Notes: generated by a model not told the origin, from the letters alone. A DNA stretch of 64,000 nt from Bosea vaviloviae (GCF_001741865.1 NZ_CP017147.1:1913001-1977000); one strand, 5' to 3'. Shown: positions 41,410 through 49,442, counted from the first letter of the stretch. Numbers and translations are program-made.

Positions 41410-41961
41410 TCAGCCCACCGGCGAAGGCGCGCCCGCGCCTTCCGGAGTTGGGGCTGGAGCGGCCGCCGGCGTCCTCGGCGTTCCCGCCAGCGCATCGCGC
41501 AATTGCTGTTCGCGGCTGTGGTCGAGCGAGGTCTTCAGCACCACGCCGCCCGTGCCCTTGACGGCGTCGAGCACCTTGTCGGCGGTCATCTTGTTGATCA
41601 GCAGGAAGAGCGCGGCATTGCCCGGCTGCAGGTTGGCGGCGAGTTCCTTCATGAAGCCGTCATTGACGCCGTAATCGGTCAGCGCCCCGCCGAGCGCGCC
41701 TGATGCTGCGCCCAGCGCTGCGCCGAACACCGGCATCAGGAAGATCGCGCCGATCAGCAGGCCCCAGAACGAGCCGGAGACGGCGCCGAGTGCGGTGGTG
41801 TTGAGCAGCTGGTTCAACTTGATCTTGCCGCCCTCATGCATCACCGCGATGGCGGCGTCGCCGAGCTCGATCAGGTATTCCTTCTGCAGCGAGACGACCT
41901 TCTGGCGCATGTCCTCGGCGCGGGCCTCGGTCGGATAGACGATGACGACGAGATCGGACAT
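41410..41961 (-). CDS. DUF1269 family membrane protein
   Basis: 183 residues from the ATG at 41961. The N-terminal MSDLVVIVYPTEARAEDMRQ and the central glycine-rich hydrophobic hairpin (GLLIGAIFLMPVFGAALGAA, about 66-85) are the hallmarks of this uncharacterised family. The C-terminal tail is Pro/Ala-rich (TPRTPAAAPAPTPEGAGAP). Probably associated with the inner membrane. It follows the MFS gene on the same strand after 89 bases. Function unknown. Confidence 0.85.
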   Translation of the reverse strand: MSDLVVIVYPTEARAEDMRQKVVSLQKEYLIELGDAAIAVMHEGGKIKLNQLLNTTALGAVSGSFWGLLIGAIFLMPVFGAALGAASGALGGALTDYGVNDGFMKELAANLQPGNAALFLLINKMTADKVLDAVKGTGGVVLKTSLDHSREQQLRDALAGTPRTPAAAPAPTPEGAGAPSPVG

Positions 41962-42050
41962 GGCATGCTCCTGCGTGAAGGCGTGACGAAACCCCGCCGC
42001 GGCGATGCGGCGGGCTCGTGGCGAACGCGCGGGGGCGGCGACTGTTCCGG

Positions 42051-43544
42051 CTATTCGCCGCCGGCCGCCTTTGCCGCTTCCACCGCGCTGCCGCGCAGGG
42101 GCAGTTCCTTCATCCGCACCATCAGCAGCAGCGCCATCGCGAAGCCGAAGCAGGTCGCTGCGAAGACATAGCGGAACAGCTCGATCATCGCCGCGCGATC
42201 GACCGTTCCCAGCTTCAGCGCCTCGGGCGAGAGCCCGACGCCGGCCCCACCGACGCCGCCGAGCACGATCGCGCCGAACACCGCCACGATCAGCGCCCCG
42301 CCGATCTGGCGGAAGAAGTTCGCGATCGCGGTAGCCGTGCCGAGCTGATGCGGCAGCACCGCGTTCTGGATCGAGACCGTCGCCACGGGCAGCATGGTGC
42401 CGAGCCCCAGGCTGATCACCGCAAGGGTCAGCGAGAAGGGCAGGAGCGGCATCTGCCCGGCATAGATCGTCAGCAGCGCCGCTCCCGCTGTCGCGACGCT
42501 CAGCCCTGCCACCGGCACGCGCTTGTAATGCGTCAATCGCGTCAGCGAGCGGCCCGACAAGGTCGCGCCCATCACGGTGCCGCAGGTCAGCGGCAGCAGG
42601 CCGAGCCCCGAGGCCGAGGCGCTCATCCCGACCACCGTCTCGAAATAGAGCGGCAGATAGATCGTCAGGCCGATGAAGGTGCCCATGCCGAAGCCCGCTG
42701 CCATCGTGCCCATCCGCACCACCGGATTGGCGAGGAGGTCGAGCGGGATCAGCGGCTCGGCGGCGCTCCGCAGCCGCCAGGCGAAGACCGCCCACAACAC
42801 GATCGAGAAGGCCACGAGCCCGATGATCCACGCCGAGCCCCAGGGATAATAGGTGCCACCCCAGGAGAGCGCGAGCAGCAGCGTCATCGTCGCGCTGGTC
42901 ATCAGCAGGGCGCCGGCGACGTCGAGCTTGTGCGGCCGCTCATGGCGCGGCAGCCGCTTCAGCGCCGAGCTCGTCATCCAGTAAGCGGCGAGCCCCAATG
43001 GCAGGTTGATCCAGAAGATCACCGACCAGTGCAGCGCCTCGGCGATGACCCCGCCGAGAACCGGTCCAAGCACGGAGGAGACCATGAAGACGGCGGCGAA
43101 ATAGACCTGGTATTTGCCGCGCTCCTTGGGTGAGACCATGTCGGCGATAATGGTCTGGGCCAGCGCGATCAGCCCGCCGCCGCCCAGCCCCTGGACGAAG
43201 CGCGCGACCACCAAGAGCCAGAGATTGGGCGCGAGCGCGCAGGCCACGGAGCCGACGACGAAGACGACGATGCCCGAGAGCAGCGTCACCCGCCGGCCAT
43301 GGATGTCGGCGAGCTTGCCGTAGAGCGGCGTGACCGCGGTCGAGGCGAGCAGATAGGCCGTCACCACCCAGGGCAGATGCGTGACGTCGTTGAGTTCGCG
43401 CCCGATCGTCGGCATCGCGGTGGCGACGATGGTCTGGTCCAGCGCCGCCAGCAACATGGCGAGCATGATGCCGAACAGGATGCTGCGAATATCCTCATGG
43501 GTAAGGGGCGCTGGATGCGCCGCCGTCTCGACCCGTTTGTCCAT
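42051..43544 (-). CDS. MFS drug/proton antiporter, DHA2 (14-TM) family
   Basis: 497 residues from the ATG at 43544; a GTG two codons earlier is possible. The family motif LADIHGRRVTLLSGIVVF (MFS motif A, after the second membrane segment) and motif C region (VLGPVLGGVIAEALHWSVIF) mark a DHA2 exporter of the EmrB type. It uses the proton gradient to export hydrophobic compounds. No membrane-fusion partner gene is adjacent. Three direct repeats 110-170 bases upstream are candidate regulator sites. Confidence 0.9.
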   Translation of the reverse strand: MDKRVETAAHPAPLTHEDIRSILFGIMLAMLLAALDQTIVATAMPTIGRELNDVTHLPWVVTAYLLASTAVTPLYGKLADIHGRRVTLLSGIVVFVVGSVACALAPNLWLLVVARFVQGLGGGGLIALAQTIIADMVSPKERGKYQVYFAAVFMVSSVLGPVLGGVIAEALHWSVIFWINLPLGLAAYWMTSSALKRLPRHERPHKLDVAGALLMTSATMTLLLALSWGGTYYPWGSAWIIGLVAFSIVLWAVFAWRLRSAAEPLIPLDLLANPVVRMGTMAAGFGMGTFIGLTIYLPLYFETVVGMSASASGLGLLPLTCGTVMGATLSGRSLTRLTHYKRVPVAGLSVATAGAALLTIYAGQMPLLPFSLTLAVISLGLGTMLPVATVSIQNAVLPHQLGTATAIANFFRQIGGALIVAVFGAIVLGGVGGAGVGLSPEALKLGTVDRAAMIELFRYVFAATCFGFAMALLLMVRMKELPLRGSAVEAAKAAGGE

Positions 43545-44028
43545 GGTCACTCGGCCTGCCCGTGCGTTGGGAGAATGGCAGACTTGTAAAGCTGGGGCAT
43601 GCCATGCGCCAGAGGCGGGACGTGCCGCCGCTGCATAGCGGACCGGCCAGTCCTGCGAGGTCCAAGTCTTGTTCACGAGGTCCAAGTCTTGTTGCGAGGT
43701 TCAAGCCTTATTATTGCGCGGCCCTTACAATGCGCGGCTGCCTTCCCCATGTCCGAAGGACGGTCGTCGAGAACAAGCCGCCTTGCGGTTGATCTGTTTT
43801 GGCCTGACCGTCCTTGAGAAAACGATCAGCTTGCTTGAGCCCCTCGGGAGCCGACGGCGCACCTACACAGTGGAGCGGGCGCTCGCTGCGTTCGGCGCGC
43901 GCTTGCGCCGGTCATTGGCGGCTCGCGCGCTTTGGCTCAGCCGCGCTTCCGGGCCGTGGACCAGCAGGTTGCGGCGCTGGCGTCCTGAAGCTGGTCGTGA
44001 CAGGCAACCGCAAGAAAGCAGGCCGACC
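43545..44028. other. 484-base gap between divergent genes, no credible gene
   Basis: The only structured part is a set of three direct repeats (43655-43712). The remainder has open frames without ribosome sites and no clear repeats. It must contain the promoters of the MFS gene (minus) and the DUF1488 gene (plus). Confidence 0.6.
43655..43712. promoter_or_regulatory. Three direct repeats of 19 bases upstream of the MFS gene
   Basis: GCGAGGTCCAAGTCTTGTT at 43655-43673, ACGAGGTCCAAGTCTTGTT at 43675-43693 and GCGAGGTTCAAGCCTTATT at 43694-43712. Head-to-tail copies with a period near 20 bases place binding faces on the same side of the helix at about two turns, as for cooperative regulator binding. 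Confidence 0.5.
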
Positions 44029-44292
44029 ATGGCGCTGAATTTCCCCAATCCGGTCCGTAGTTTCGACGCGGGGCGTTCCTGCGTCAGCTTCTGGGGCTCG
44101 GATGCCTCGTTGGAGATCACCTTCCAGATCGAGATGGACGCCCTGCGCAAGCTGGGTTCCGGCATCAATGACAGTCAGGCGCAGGTGCTCGATGTCTTTG
44201 ATCGGAACCGGGACACGATCCTGAAGGCGGCCGCGAACGCCTATGCGCGGCACCGGGCCAGCTATCACCGCCTGACGCCCGCCGATTTCTAG
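44029..44292 (+). CDS. DUF1488 family protein
   Basis: 87 residues from the ATG at 44029. LNFPNPVRSFDAGRSCVSFW and FQIEMDALRKL match the DUF1488 pattern, a short cytoplasmic family of unknown function; the C-terminus FDRNRDTILKAAANAYARHR is also typical. AAGAAAGCAGG is a modest ribosome site. Its TAG stop is immediately followed by three tandem palindromic repeats. Confidence 0.82.
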   Translation: MALNFPNPVRSFDAGRSCVSFWGSDASLEITFQIEMDALRKLGSGINDSQAQVLDVFDRNRDTILKAAANAYARHRASYHRLTPADF

Positions 44293-44455
44293 GCATCGGC
44301 CCGAAAAGCGGGAACCGGTTTTCGGACAAGCCCGATGCGAGATGACTCAGGCATCGGCCCGAAAAGTGGGAACCGGTTTTCGGACAAGCCGATGCAAGAT
44401 GACTCGGGCATCGGCCCGAAAAGTGGGAACCGGTTTTCGGACAAGCCGATGCTGT
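44293..44455. repeat. Three tandem palindromic repeats (period 57-58 bases)
   Basis: Each copy begins GCATCGGCCCGAAAA and ends with GCCGATGC, forming an 8-bp outer stem (GCATCGGC/GCCGATGC), an inner stem CCGAAAA/TTTTCGG and the loop GTGGGAACCGG. Starts are at 44293, 44351 and 44408. The first copy has one extra C, the others are near identical. The loop is the reverse complement of the loop in the AGAGCAGGAT elements. Confidence 0.85.
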
Positions 44456-44516
44456 TGCGGCGATGCGCGTCGCAACCTGTTCCAACGCCTCAATCCGTCT
44501 TACGGGGGATGATGAC

Positions 44517-44723
44517 ATGGCCAGTCAGCCATATAAGCCGGGTGATCTGGTCAATCTCGAACCGGGTTTCGCCAATCAGGCCAGGCTCGGCCTCTACGAG
44601 ATCCTGCGTGTGATGCCGCCGCGCGACAACAAGGAAGAGCAGTATCGCGTGCGCGGTCCCGATGGCCTCGAACGCGCCATCGGTCACCACGAGATCGCCG
44701 AGACGCCTGTCCGGCGCGGCTGA
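44517..44723 (+). CDS. Small conserved-looking protein, 68 residues
   Basis: From the ATG at 44517 with GGGGGAT upstream. The sequence SQPYKPGDLVNLEPGFANQA then YEILRVMPPRDNKEEQYRVR suggests a small beta-rich (SH3-like or KOW-like) fold, but I cannot name a family. Cytoplasmic, no membrane segment. It is downstream of DUF1488 across the tandem repeats. Upstream in-frame codons to 44463 lie in the last repeat and are unlikely to be translated. Confidence 0.65.
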   Translation: MASQPYKPGDLVNLEPGFANQARLGLYEILRVMPPRDNKEEQYRVRGPDGLERAIGHHEIAETPVRRG

Positions 44724-45173
44724 GGGCGGCCAACCCCTCCGCGCCGCTTCTGGCTCAACGGATGCGGACTGCTACCAATTCGTGCCTGGCGGCGCTCCGC
44801 CAGCCCCTCACCGCAGCGGAAGCGCTAGCGGGAATTTCGCGCGCGCTTTCCCTTCCCCCTAGCGGGGGAAGGTGGATCGGCGAAGCCGAGACGGATGAAG
44901 GGGCGCTGTGAGCTTTCCGTTTAGCCTGAGTGTGACGCCAACCGGAAAGGGCACGGCGCCCCTCATGCGGCGCTGCGCGCCACCTTCTCCCGCGAGGGGA
45001 GAAGGGAAGGCAAGCCCGAGATGGGTGGGAGAAGGAAGAAGCCCACCCCCGCCTCCCTTGCCTCGCCCCCTGTTCGGCGCGATCCTTCGATCAAGGGAGG
45101 ATCGCCCGGCGGCAAGTCGTGACGGCAAGTCGTGACGGTAAGCTGTGGCGGCGACAACGAAGGTGCCATCATC
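44724..45173. other. 450-base gap with C/G-rich repeats, no credible gene
   Basis: It contains hairpins CTTCCCCCTAGCGGGGGAAG (about 44853-44872) and CCTTCTCCCGCGAGGGGAGA (about 44991 on) with GGATGAAGGGGCGCTGTG-type flanks, the same family as 46379-46600. Near the end lies a 13-base tandem repeat GGCAAGTCGTGAC at 45111-45123 and 45124-45136, with a third degenerate unit, just upstream of the hydrolase gene. Confidence 0.6.
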
Positions 45174-46256
45174 ATGACCATCGCAAGCTGGCCGCGCCGC
45201 CTGGCCGCGGCCTTCATCCTGTCCATCGTCGCGGTGGCGGCCGCGGCGGCCGATTATCCCGCGCCCAAGCGCGGCGTCTGGGTGGCCAAGGATTTCCGCT
45301 TCCAGAGCGGCGAGACATTGGCGGAATTGAAGCTCGGCTACGCCACCATCGGCGATCCCGTGGGCGAGCCGGTGGTGATCCTGCACGGCACGGCGGGCTC
45401 GGCGGCGAGCCTGCTGACGCCGGCCTTTGCGGGCGAATTGTTCGGCCCGGGCCAGCCGCTCGATGCGGCGAAATACTTCATCATCCTGCCGGATGCGATC
45501 GGGGCCGGTACCTCCTCCAAGCCCTCCGACGGGCTGAAGGCGAAGTTCCCGCGCTATAATTACGAGGACATGGTCGCAGCCCAGCACAAGCTGGTCAGCG
45601 AGGGGCTGGGGCTGCGCCATGTCCGGCTCGTGCTCGGCAATTCGATGGGCGGCATGCATGTCTGGCTCTGGGGCGTCAGGCATCCCGATTTCATGGACGC
45701 GCTGGTGCCGATGGCCTCGCAGCCGACGCCGATGTCGAGCCGCAACTGGATGATGCGGCGCATGATCATCGACGCCGTCCGCAACGATCCGGAGTGGAAG
45801 GGCGGCGACTACACGACGCAGCCGCCGGCTTTCCGCACGGCCAATGTCTTCTTCGGTATCGCCACCAACGGCGGCACGCTCGCCTATCAGAAATTGGCGC
45901 CGACGCGCGAGGCTGCTGACGCGCTGCTCGACGAGCGCCTGAAGGCCGCCTTCAGCGCCGATGCCAATGATTTCCTCTATCAGTGGGATTCTTCGCGCGA
46001 CTACGACGCCTCCCACGGCCTGGGCGCGATCAAGGCGCCGCTGCTGGCGATCAACTCCGCTGATGACGAGCGCAACCCGCCCGAGACCGGTATCATGGAG
46101 CGCGAGTTGAAGCGCCTCGCCAATGGCAAGCTGCTGCTGATCCCGGCAAGCGAGGACAGCCGCGGCCACGGCACGACGGGGCTGGCGAAGTTCTGGGCCA
46201 AAGAGATGGGCGTCTGGCTAGCCGGCGTGCCCAAGCGCGCGGCGGGCGGGAATTGA
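45174..46256 (+). CDS. Secreted alpha/beta hydrolase related to homoserine acetyltransferase (MetX-like)
   Basis: 360 residues from the ATG at 45174. MTIASWPRRLAAAFILSIVA begins a Sec signal peptide ending near AAAAD, so the enzyme acts in the periplasm. The nucleophile elbow is GNSMGG (Ser157); Asp in NSADDE and His in SRGHGTTG complete the triad. The MetX-type fold without cytoplasmic location argues against homoserine acetylation and for an esterase-like role. Substrate unknown. A longer frame from 45132 would disrupt the signal peptide. Confidence 0.82.
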   Translation: MTIASWPRRLAAAFILSIVAVAAAAADYPAPKRGVWVAKDFRFQSGETLAELKLGYATIGDPVGEPVVILHGTAGSAASLLTPAFAGELFGPGQPLDAAKYFIILPDAIGAGTSSKPSDGLKAKFPRYNYEDMVAAQHKLVSEGLGLRHVRLVLGNSMGGMHVWLWGVRHPDFMDALVPMASQPTPMSSRNWMMRRMIIDAVRNDPEWKGGDYTTQPPAFRTANVFFGIATNGGTLAYQKLAPTREAADALLDERLKAAFSADANDFLYQWDSSRDYDASHGLGAIKAPLLAINSADDERNPPETGIMERELKRLANGKLLLIPASEDSRGHGTTGLAKFWAKEMGVWLAGVPKRAAGGN

Positions 46257-46602
46257 CGAAGGGCGTCATTCCCGGGCCGCGCAGAGCGCGGACCCGGGAA
46301 GCTCGTGAAGGAAGAGGCTGGTCCCGAGATGCCCGGGTCTTCGCTGCGCTACGCCCGAGGATGACGCGCGCTCTTCCCTTCTCCCCTCGCGGGAGAAGGT
46401 GGCGCGCAGCGCCGGATGAGGGGGCGCCGTGCCCTTTCCGGCTGGCGTCCTGTTCGGCCAGGCGGTGAGCTCACAGCGCCCCCTCATCCGTCTCGGCCGC
46501 CGCCGAGCCACCTTCGCCCGCATCAAAGTCGGCTGTTGCCGACTTTGACAGTTTGGCTTGCCCATCTCGGGCAAGCCCGAGATGGCTGGGAGAAGGGAGA
46601 GC
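46257..46602. other. 346-base gap with nested palindromic elements
   Basis: First a CGTCATTCCCGGG...GAGGATGACG element (46264-46366), then CCTTCTCCC-type hairpins, then two perfect hairpins CAAAGTCGGC/GCCGACTTTG (46524-46533, 46538-46547) and CCATCTCGGGC/GCCCGAGATGG (46562-46572, 46575-46585). The last pair occupies the same position as the two hairpins at 5270-5330. No gene is visible. Confidence 0.65.
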
Positions 46603-47007
46603 TCACCCCTGCACGGCGGCGGGATCCATCCACATCAGCTCCCAGACATGGCCGTCGAGGTCCTGGAAGCCGTGGCCATACATGAAGCCGTAATCCTGCG
46701 GCTCCTTATAGGTCGTGCCGCCGGCCGCCAGGGCTGCCTTGACCATGGCATCGACATCAGCCCGGCTGTCGCGGGAGAGGCAGGTCAGCACCTCGATCGC
46801 CTGGCTCGTATCGGCGATTGGCCTCGGCGAGAAGCTGAGGAATTTCTCATGAGTCAGCAGCATCGCGAAGATGGTGTCGCTGATCACCATGCAGGTCGCG
46901 GTCTCATCGGTGAATTGCGGATTGAACGAGAAACCTAGCGCCGTGAAGAAGGCAACCGAGGCGTCGAGATCCTGCACGGGCAGGTTGACGAAGATCATCT
47001 GGGGCAT
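46603..47007 (-). CDS. VOC superfamily (glyoxalase/bleomycin-resistance fold) protein
   Basis: 134 residues, one VOC domain made of two beta-alpha-beta-beta-beta units: FVNLPVQDLDASVAFFTALG at the start and GHGFQDLDGHVWELMWMDP at the end. Possible metal ligands are Glu in HVWELM and the first-strand residues, but His at the usual first position is missing, as in many non-glyoxalase members. Function unknown; family certain. AAGGAAACGCC precedes the ATG. Confidence 0.88.
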   Translation of the reverse strand: MPQMIFVNLPVQDLDASVAFFTALGFSFNPQFTDETATCMVISDTIFAMLLTHEKFLSFSPRPIADTSQAIEVLTCLSRDSRADVDAMVKAALAAGGTTYKEPQDYGFMYGHGFQDLDGHVWELMWMDPAAVQG

Positions 47008-47049
47008 GGCGTTTCCTTCCCTTTCTGGTTTCCAGGCGTGCGTGAGGTT

Positions 47050-47179
47050 AGAGCATTTCCGCGTCTCTCTGAATCACGGAAATGCTCTACCTCCTTGTTT
47101 TGTCGCATTTTCTCCGCGCAAACGCTTCGCGTTTGTCGCGAGGGAACCGGTGTCCACTTCGCTCGAAAATGCTTTAGCA
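47050..47179 (-). repeat. Composite two-hairpin repeat, inverted copy
   Basis: Read on the minus strand: GCATTTTCGAGCGAAGTGG, ACACCGGTTCCCTCGCGACA, the stem AAACGCGAAGCGTTT, closing GAAAATGC, then AGAGCATTTCCG...CGGAAATGCTCT. The first stem base pair differs from other copies (GCATTTTC/GAAAATGC against GCGTTTTC/GAAAACGC), a compensating change. Promoter of the next plus-strand gene must lie in or beyond it. Confidence 0.8.
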
Positions 47180-47242
47180 TGGCGGCACTGAGCGGGGCTT
47201 CGGTGCGCTCTCAATAGGAAACCGCAGTAGAAAGACGCAGTC

Positions 47243-47773
47243 ATGACCCTGCTTTCCGCCACCGACGCCATCCTCGTCATCATCGATTTCCAGGCGCGCC
47301 TGATGCCGGCGATCCATGACGGCGCGCGCCTGGTCGCGAACGCCAGGCGCCTGGTCGATGCTGCCGGCCTCCTTGCGGTGCCGGTGCTGATGACCGAGCA
47401 GAACCCGGCCGGGCTCGGCGGCACGGTGCCTGAGCTGGCGGGCGCCGGTCCCGTGATCGCCAAGATGAGCTTCGATTCCTGCGCGGAGCCCGCTTTCCTG
47501 GAGGCGCTTGCCGGCGACATGCAGCTCGTCATCTGCGGCTGCGAGGCGCATGTCTGCGTCGGCCAGACCGTGCTGAGCCTGCTCGAGCACCGTCGCCGCG
47601 TCGCCGTGGTGCAGGATGCGGTCGGCTCGCGCGCGGCTGAATCAAAAGAGGTCGCGATCGCGCGCATGGCACGCCATGGCGCCGAGATCGTCACGACTGA
47701 GATGGTGGTGTTCGAATGGCTCAGGACCGCGGCCCATCCGCAGTTCCGCGCGGCGGCGAAGCTGATCCGCTGA
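47243..47773 (+). CDS. Isochorismatase family cysteine hydrolase
   Basis: 176 residues, compact member of the family. The catalytic triad is Asp15 (VIIDFQ), Lys74 (IAKMSFD) and Cys105 (CEAHVCV), with the typical cis-peptide region before it. The family includes nicotinamidase, N-carbamoylsarcosine amidase and YcaC-type hydrolases; the short form resembles YcaC-like proteins. No operon partner. Substrate unknown. Confidence 0.88.
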   Translation: MTLLSATDAILVIIDFQARLMPAIHDGARLVANARRLVDAAGLLAVPVLMTEQNPAGLGGTVPELAGAGPVIAKMSFDSCAEPAFLEALAGDMQLVICGCEAHVCVGQTVLSLLEHRRRVAVVQDAVGSRAAESKEVAIARMARHGAEIVTTEMVVFEWLRTAAHPQFRAAAKLIR

Positions 47774-47845
47774 AGCGGCAGCGCGTTGGGCTCTGTCCCG
47801 GTTTCACCATCTTGTCGGTCTACTCAAGGAGCCAAGCGCGATCCC

Positions 47846-47972
47846 AGAGCGTTTTCGAGCGAAGTGGATACGGTTCCCTCGCGACAAACGCGAAGCGTTT
47901 GCGCGGAGAAAACGCGCTAAAATAATAGATTGGAGCAATTGAACGATCCAACCGGGTCGGACGTTGTTCTAG
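47846..47972 (+). repeat. Composite two-hairpin repeat upstream of the Vgb-like gene
   Basis: AGAGCGTTTTCGAGCGAAGT, then CGCGACAAACGCGAAGCGTT, GAAAACGCG and the second hairpin GGAGCAATTG...GTTGTTCTAG with several G-T or mismatched pairs. Ends 25 bases before the start of the next gene, with the same geometry as 3850-3977 relative to its signal-peptide codons. Confidence 0.8.
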
Positions 47973-47997
47973 CTTCTGCCTACGAAGGAGACGCTCC

Positions 47998-49002
47998 ATG
48001 CTGCGCCGTTCCTTTCTCCAGCTCGGCCTCGCCGGACTCGCTGCCCCCGCCTTGATCGGCCGGACCGCCGCGATCGCAGCCGAGACGACCGAGACGAAAT
48101 TCACCGTCACCTATTTCGACATTCCCGCGATCAAGGGCTCCCGCGACGTCACCGACGCCGGCGACGGCACGCTCTGGGTCTGCGGCCAGCGCAACGGCAC
48201 GCTCGGACGTTTCGATCCGCGCTCCGGCCAGCTCAAGGTGGTCGAGCTCGGCCAGGGCGCTGCGCCTCATGGCGTCATCCGCGGGCCCGACGGCGCGGCC
48301 TGGGTGACGGAGGGCGGCCAGAACGCCATCGCCCGTGTCGACGACAAGACCCACAAAGTCGAATTGTTCAAGCTGCCGGAGGGCAGGGCACGGGCCAACC
48401 TCAACACCGGCGTCTTCGACAAGAGCGGCATCCTCTGGTTCACCGGCCAGAACGGCGTCATCGGCCGCTTCGATCCGAATACGCGCAAGATGGAGGTCTG
48501 GGACGCGCCGCGTGGCCCCGGCGCCTATGGCATCACGCTGACGCCCTCGGGCGAGGTCTGGTACGCCTCGCTCGCCGGCAACCACATCGCCAGCATCGAC
48601 ACCGGCACGGCCCAGGTCACGGTGGTCGAGCCGCCGACGCCCGGACAGGGCGCGCGCCGCGTCTGGTCGGATTCGAAGAATCGGGTCTGGGTCAGCGAAT
48701 GGAACTCCGGCAACGTCTCCGCCTATGACACGCTGAGCAAGAGCTGGAAGACCTGGAAACTGCCGGGCGACAAGCCGCGCGCCTATTCGGTCTATGTCGA
48801 CGACGCCGACAAGGTCTGGCTGACCGATTTCAGCGCCAACGCCATCGTGCATTTCGATCCGGTCACCGAGGCCTTCAACAGCTTCCCGAGCGACAAGGCC
48901 GGCGCCAATGTCCGCCAGATGGACGGCCGCTCCGGCGAGGCCTGGGGTGGCGAGAGCGGCAATGACCGCCTCGTGCGCATCCAGACGGTGAAGCAGGCGT
49001 GA
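47998..49002 (+). CDS. Secreted beta-propeller protein, virginiamycin B lyase (Vgb)-like
   Basis: 334 residues. The N-terminus MLRRSFLQLGLAGLAAPALI is a Tat-type signal (RR at 3-4), cleavage near AIAAE. Repeated blade motifs (DGTLWVCGQRNGTLGRFDPR, DGAAWVTEGGQNAIARVDD, GEVWYASLAGNHIASIDTG, NRVWVSEWNSGNVSAYD) give a six- or seven-bladed propeller like streptogramin lyase, although most such proteins have no antibiotic role. AAGGAGACGCTCC precedes the ATG. Its stop overlaps the GTG of a cytochrome c gene, so the pair probably works together in the periplasm. Confidence 0.8.
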   Translation: MLRRSFLQLGLAGLAAPALIGRTAAIAAETTETKFTVTYFDIPAIKGSRDVTDAGDGTLWVCGQRNGTLGRFDPRSGQLKVVELGQGAAPHGVIRGPDGAAWVTEGGQNAIARVDDKTHKVELFKLPEGRARANLNTGVFDKSGILWFTGQNGVIGRFDPNTRKMEVWDAPRGPGAYGITLTPSGEVWYASLAGNHIASIDTGTAQVTVVEPPTPGQGARRVWSDSKNRVWVSEWNSGNVSAYDTLSKSWKTWKLPGDKPRAYSVYVDDADKVWLTDFSANAIVHFDPVTEAFNSFPSDKAGANVRQMDGRSGEAWGGESGNDRLVRIQTVKQA

Positions 49003-49370
49003 GATACGCCTCTGCCATCGTGGCGCTTGTGCTCTCGGGCGGGCTCGCCATGGCGCAGGATCTGGGGCGCGGCGAGGCGCTGTTCGAGGCCTGCAAATCC
49101 TGCCACAGCCTCGATCCCGCCAAGCAGGGCATGGCCGGGCCGCATCTGGCCGGGCTGAAAGGGCGCGTCGTCGGCGCGGCCGAGGGCTTCGACTATTCGC
49201 CCGCCTTCAAGGCGGCGCGCGCCAAGCGCGTCATCTGGGACGAAACCCGCCTGAACGCCTATCTCGTCGACCCCGACGCGATGTTCAAAGGCGGCTGGAT
49301 GAGCCCTCAGGGCCTCGACGACGAGGCCGACCGGGCGGCCGTCACCGCCTTCCTGATGCGCGGGCGGTGA
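48999..49370 (+). CDS. Class I monohaem cytochrome c
   Basis: 123 residues including a signal peptide cleaved after AMAQ (residue 20). The haem site is Cys32-Lys-Ser-Cys35-His36, and Met101 (GGWMSPQG) is the probable axial ligand. The size and the PHLAGLKGR motif are those of cytochrome c2/c550-type proteins. The GTG start overlaps the stop of the propeller gene (GTGA), so they are translationally coupled; it may take electrons from that protein or a partner enzyme. Confidence 0.88.
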   Translation: MRYASAIVALVLSGGLAMAQDLGRGEALFEACKSCHSLDPAKQGMAGPHLAGLKGRVVGAAEGFDYSPAFKAARAKRVIWDETRLNAYLVDPDAMFKGGWMSPQGLDDEADRAAVTAFLMRGR

Positions 49371-49375
49371 GGCTC

Positions 49376-49431
49376 TCGATCACGTTTTTCGCATTCGGAC
49401 GGTTCCGTCCGGATGCGAAAAACGTGATCGA
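49376..49431. terminator. 56-base near-perfect palindrome between convergent genes
   Basis: Arms of 27 bases (49376-49402 and 49405-49431) with a two-base loop and a single mismatch that would be a G-U pair in RNA. The arms start TCGATCACGTTTTTCGCAT. It follows the cytochrome gene by five bases. It can terminate in both directions, though it is longer than most terminators. Confidence 0.7.
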
Positions 49432-49442
49432 TTCTAAAAGTT

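Noticed and set aside
44293..44455. Possible short CRISPR array
   Set aside because: Units are contiguous palindromes with almost no unique spacer, no cas genes are present and the core is found elsewhere as single copies.
47998..49002. Streptogramin resistance gene
   Set aside because: Vgb-like propellers are widespread non-resistance proteins, and this one has an export signal and a cytochrome partner.
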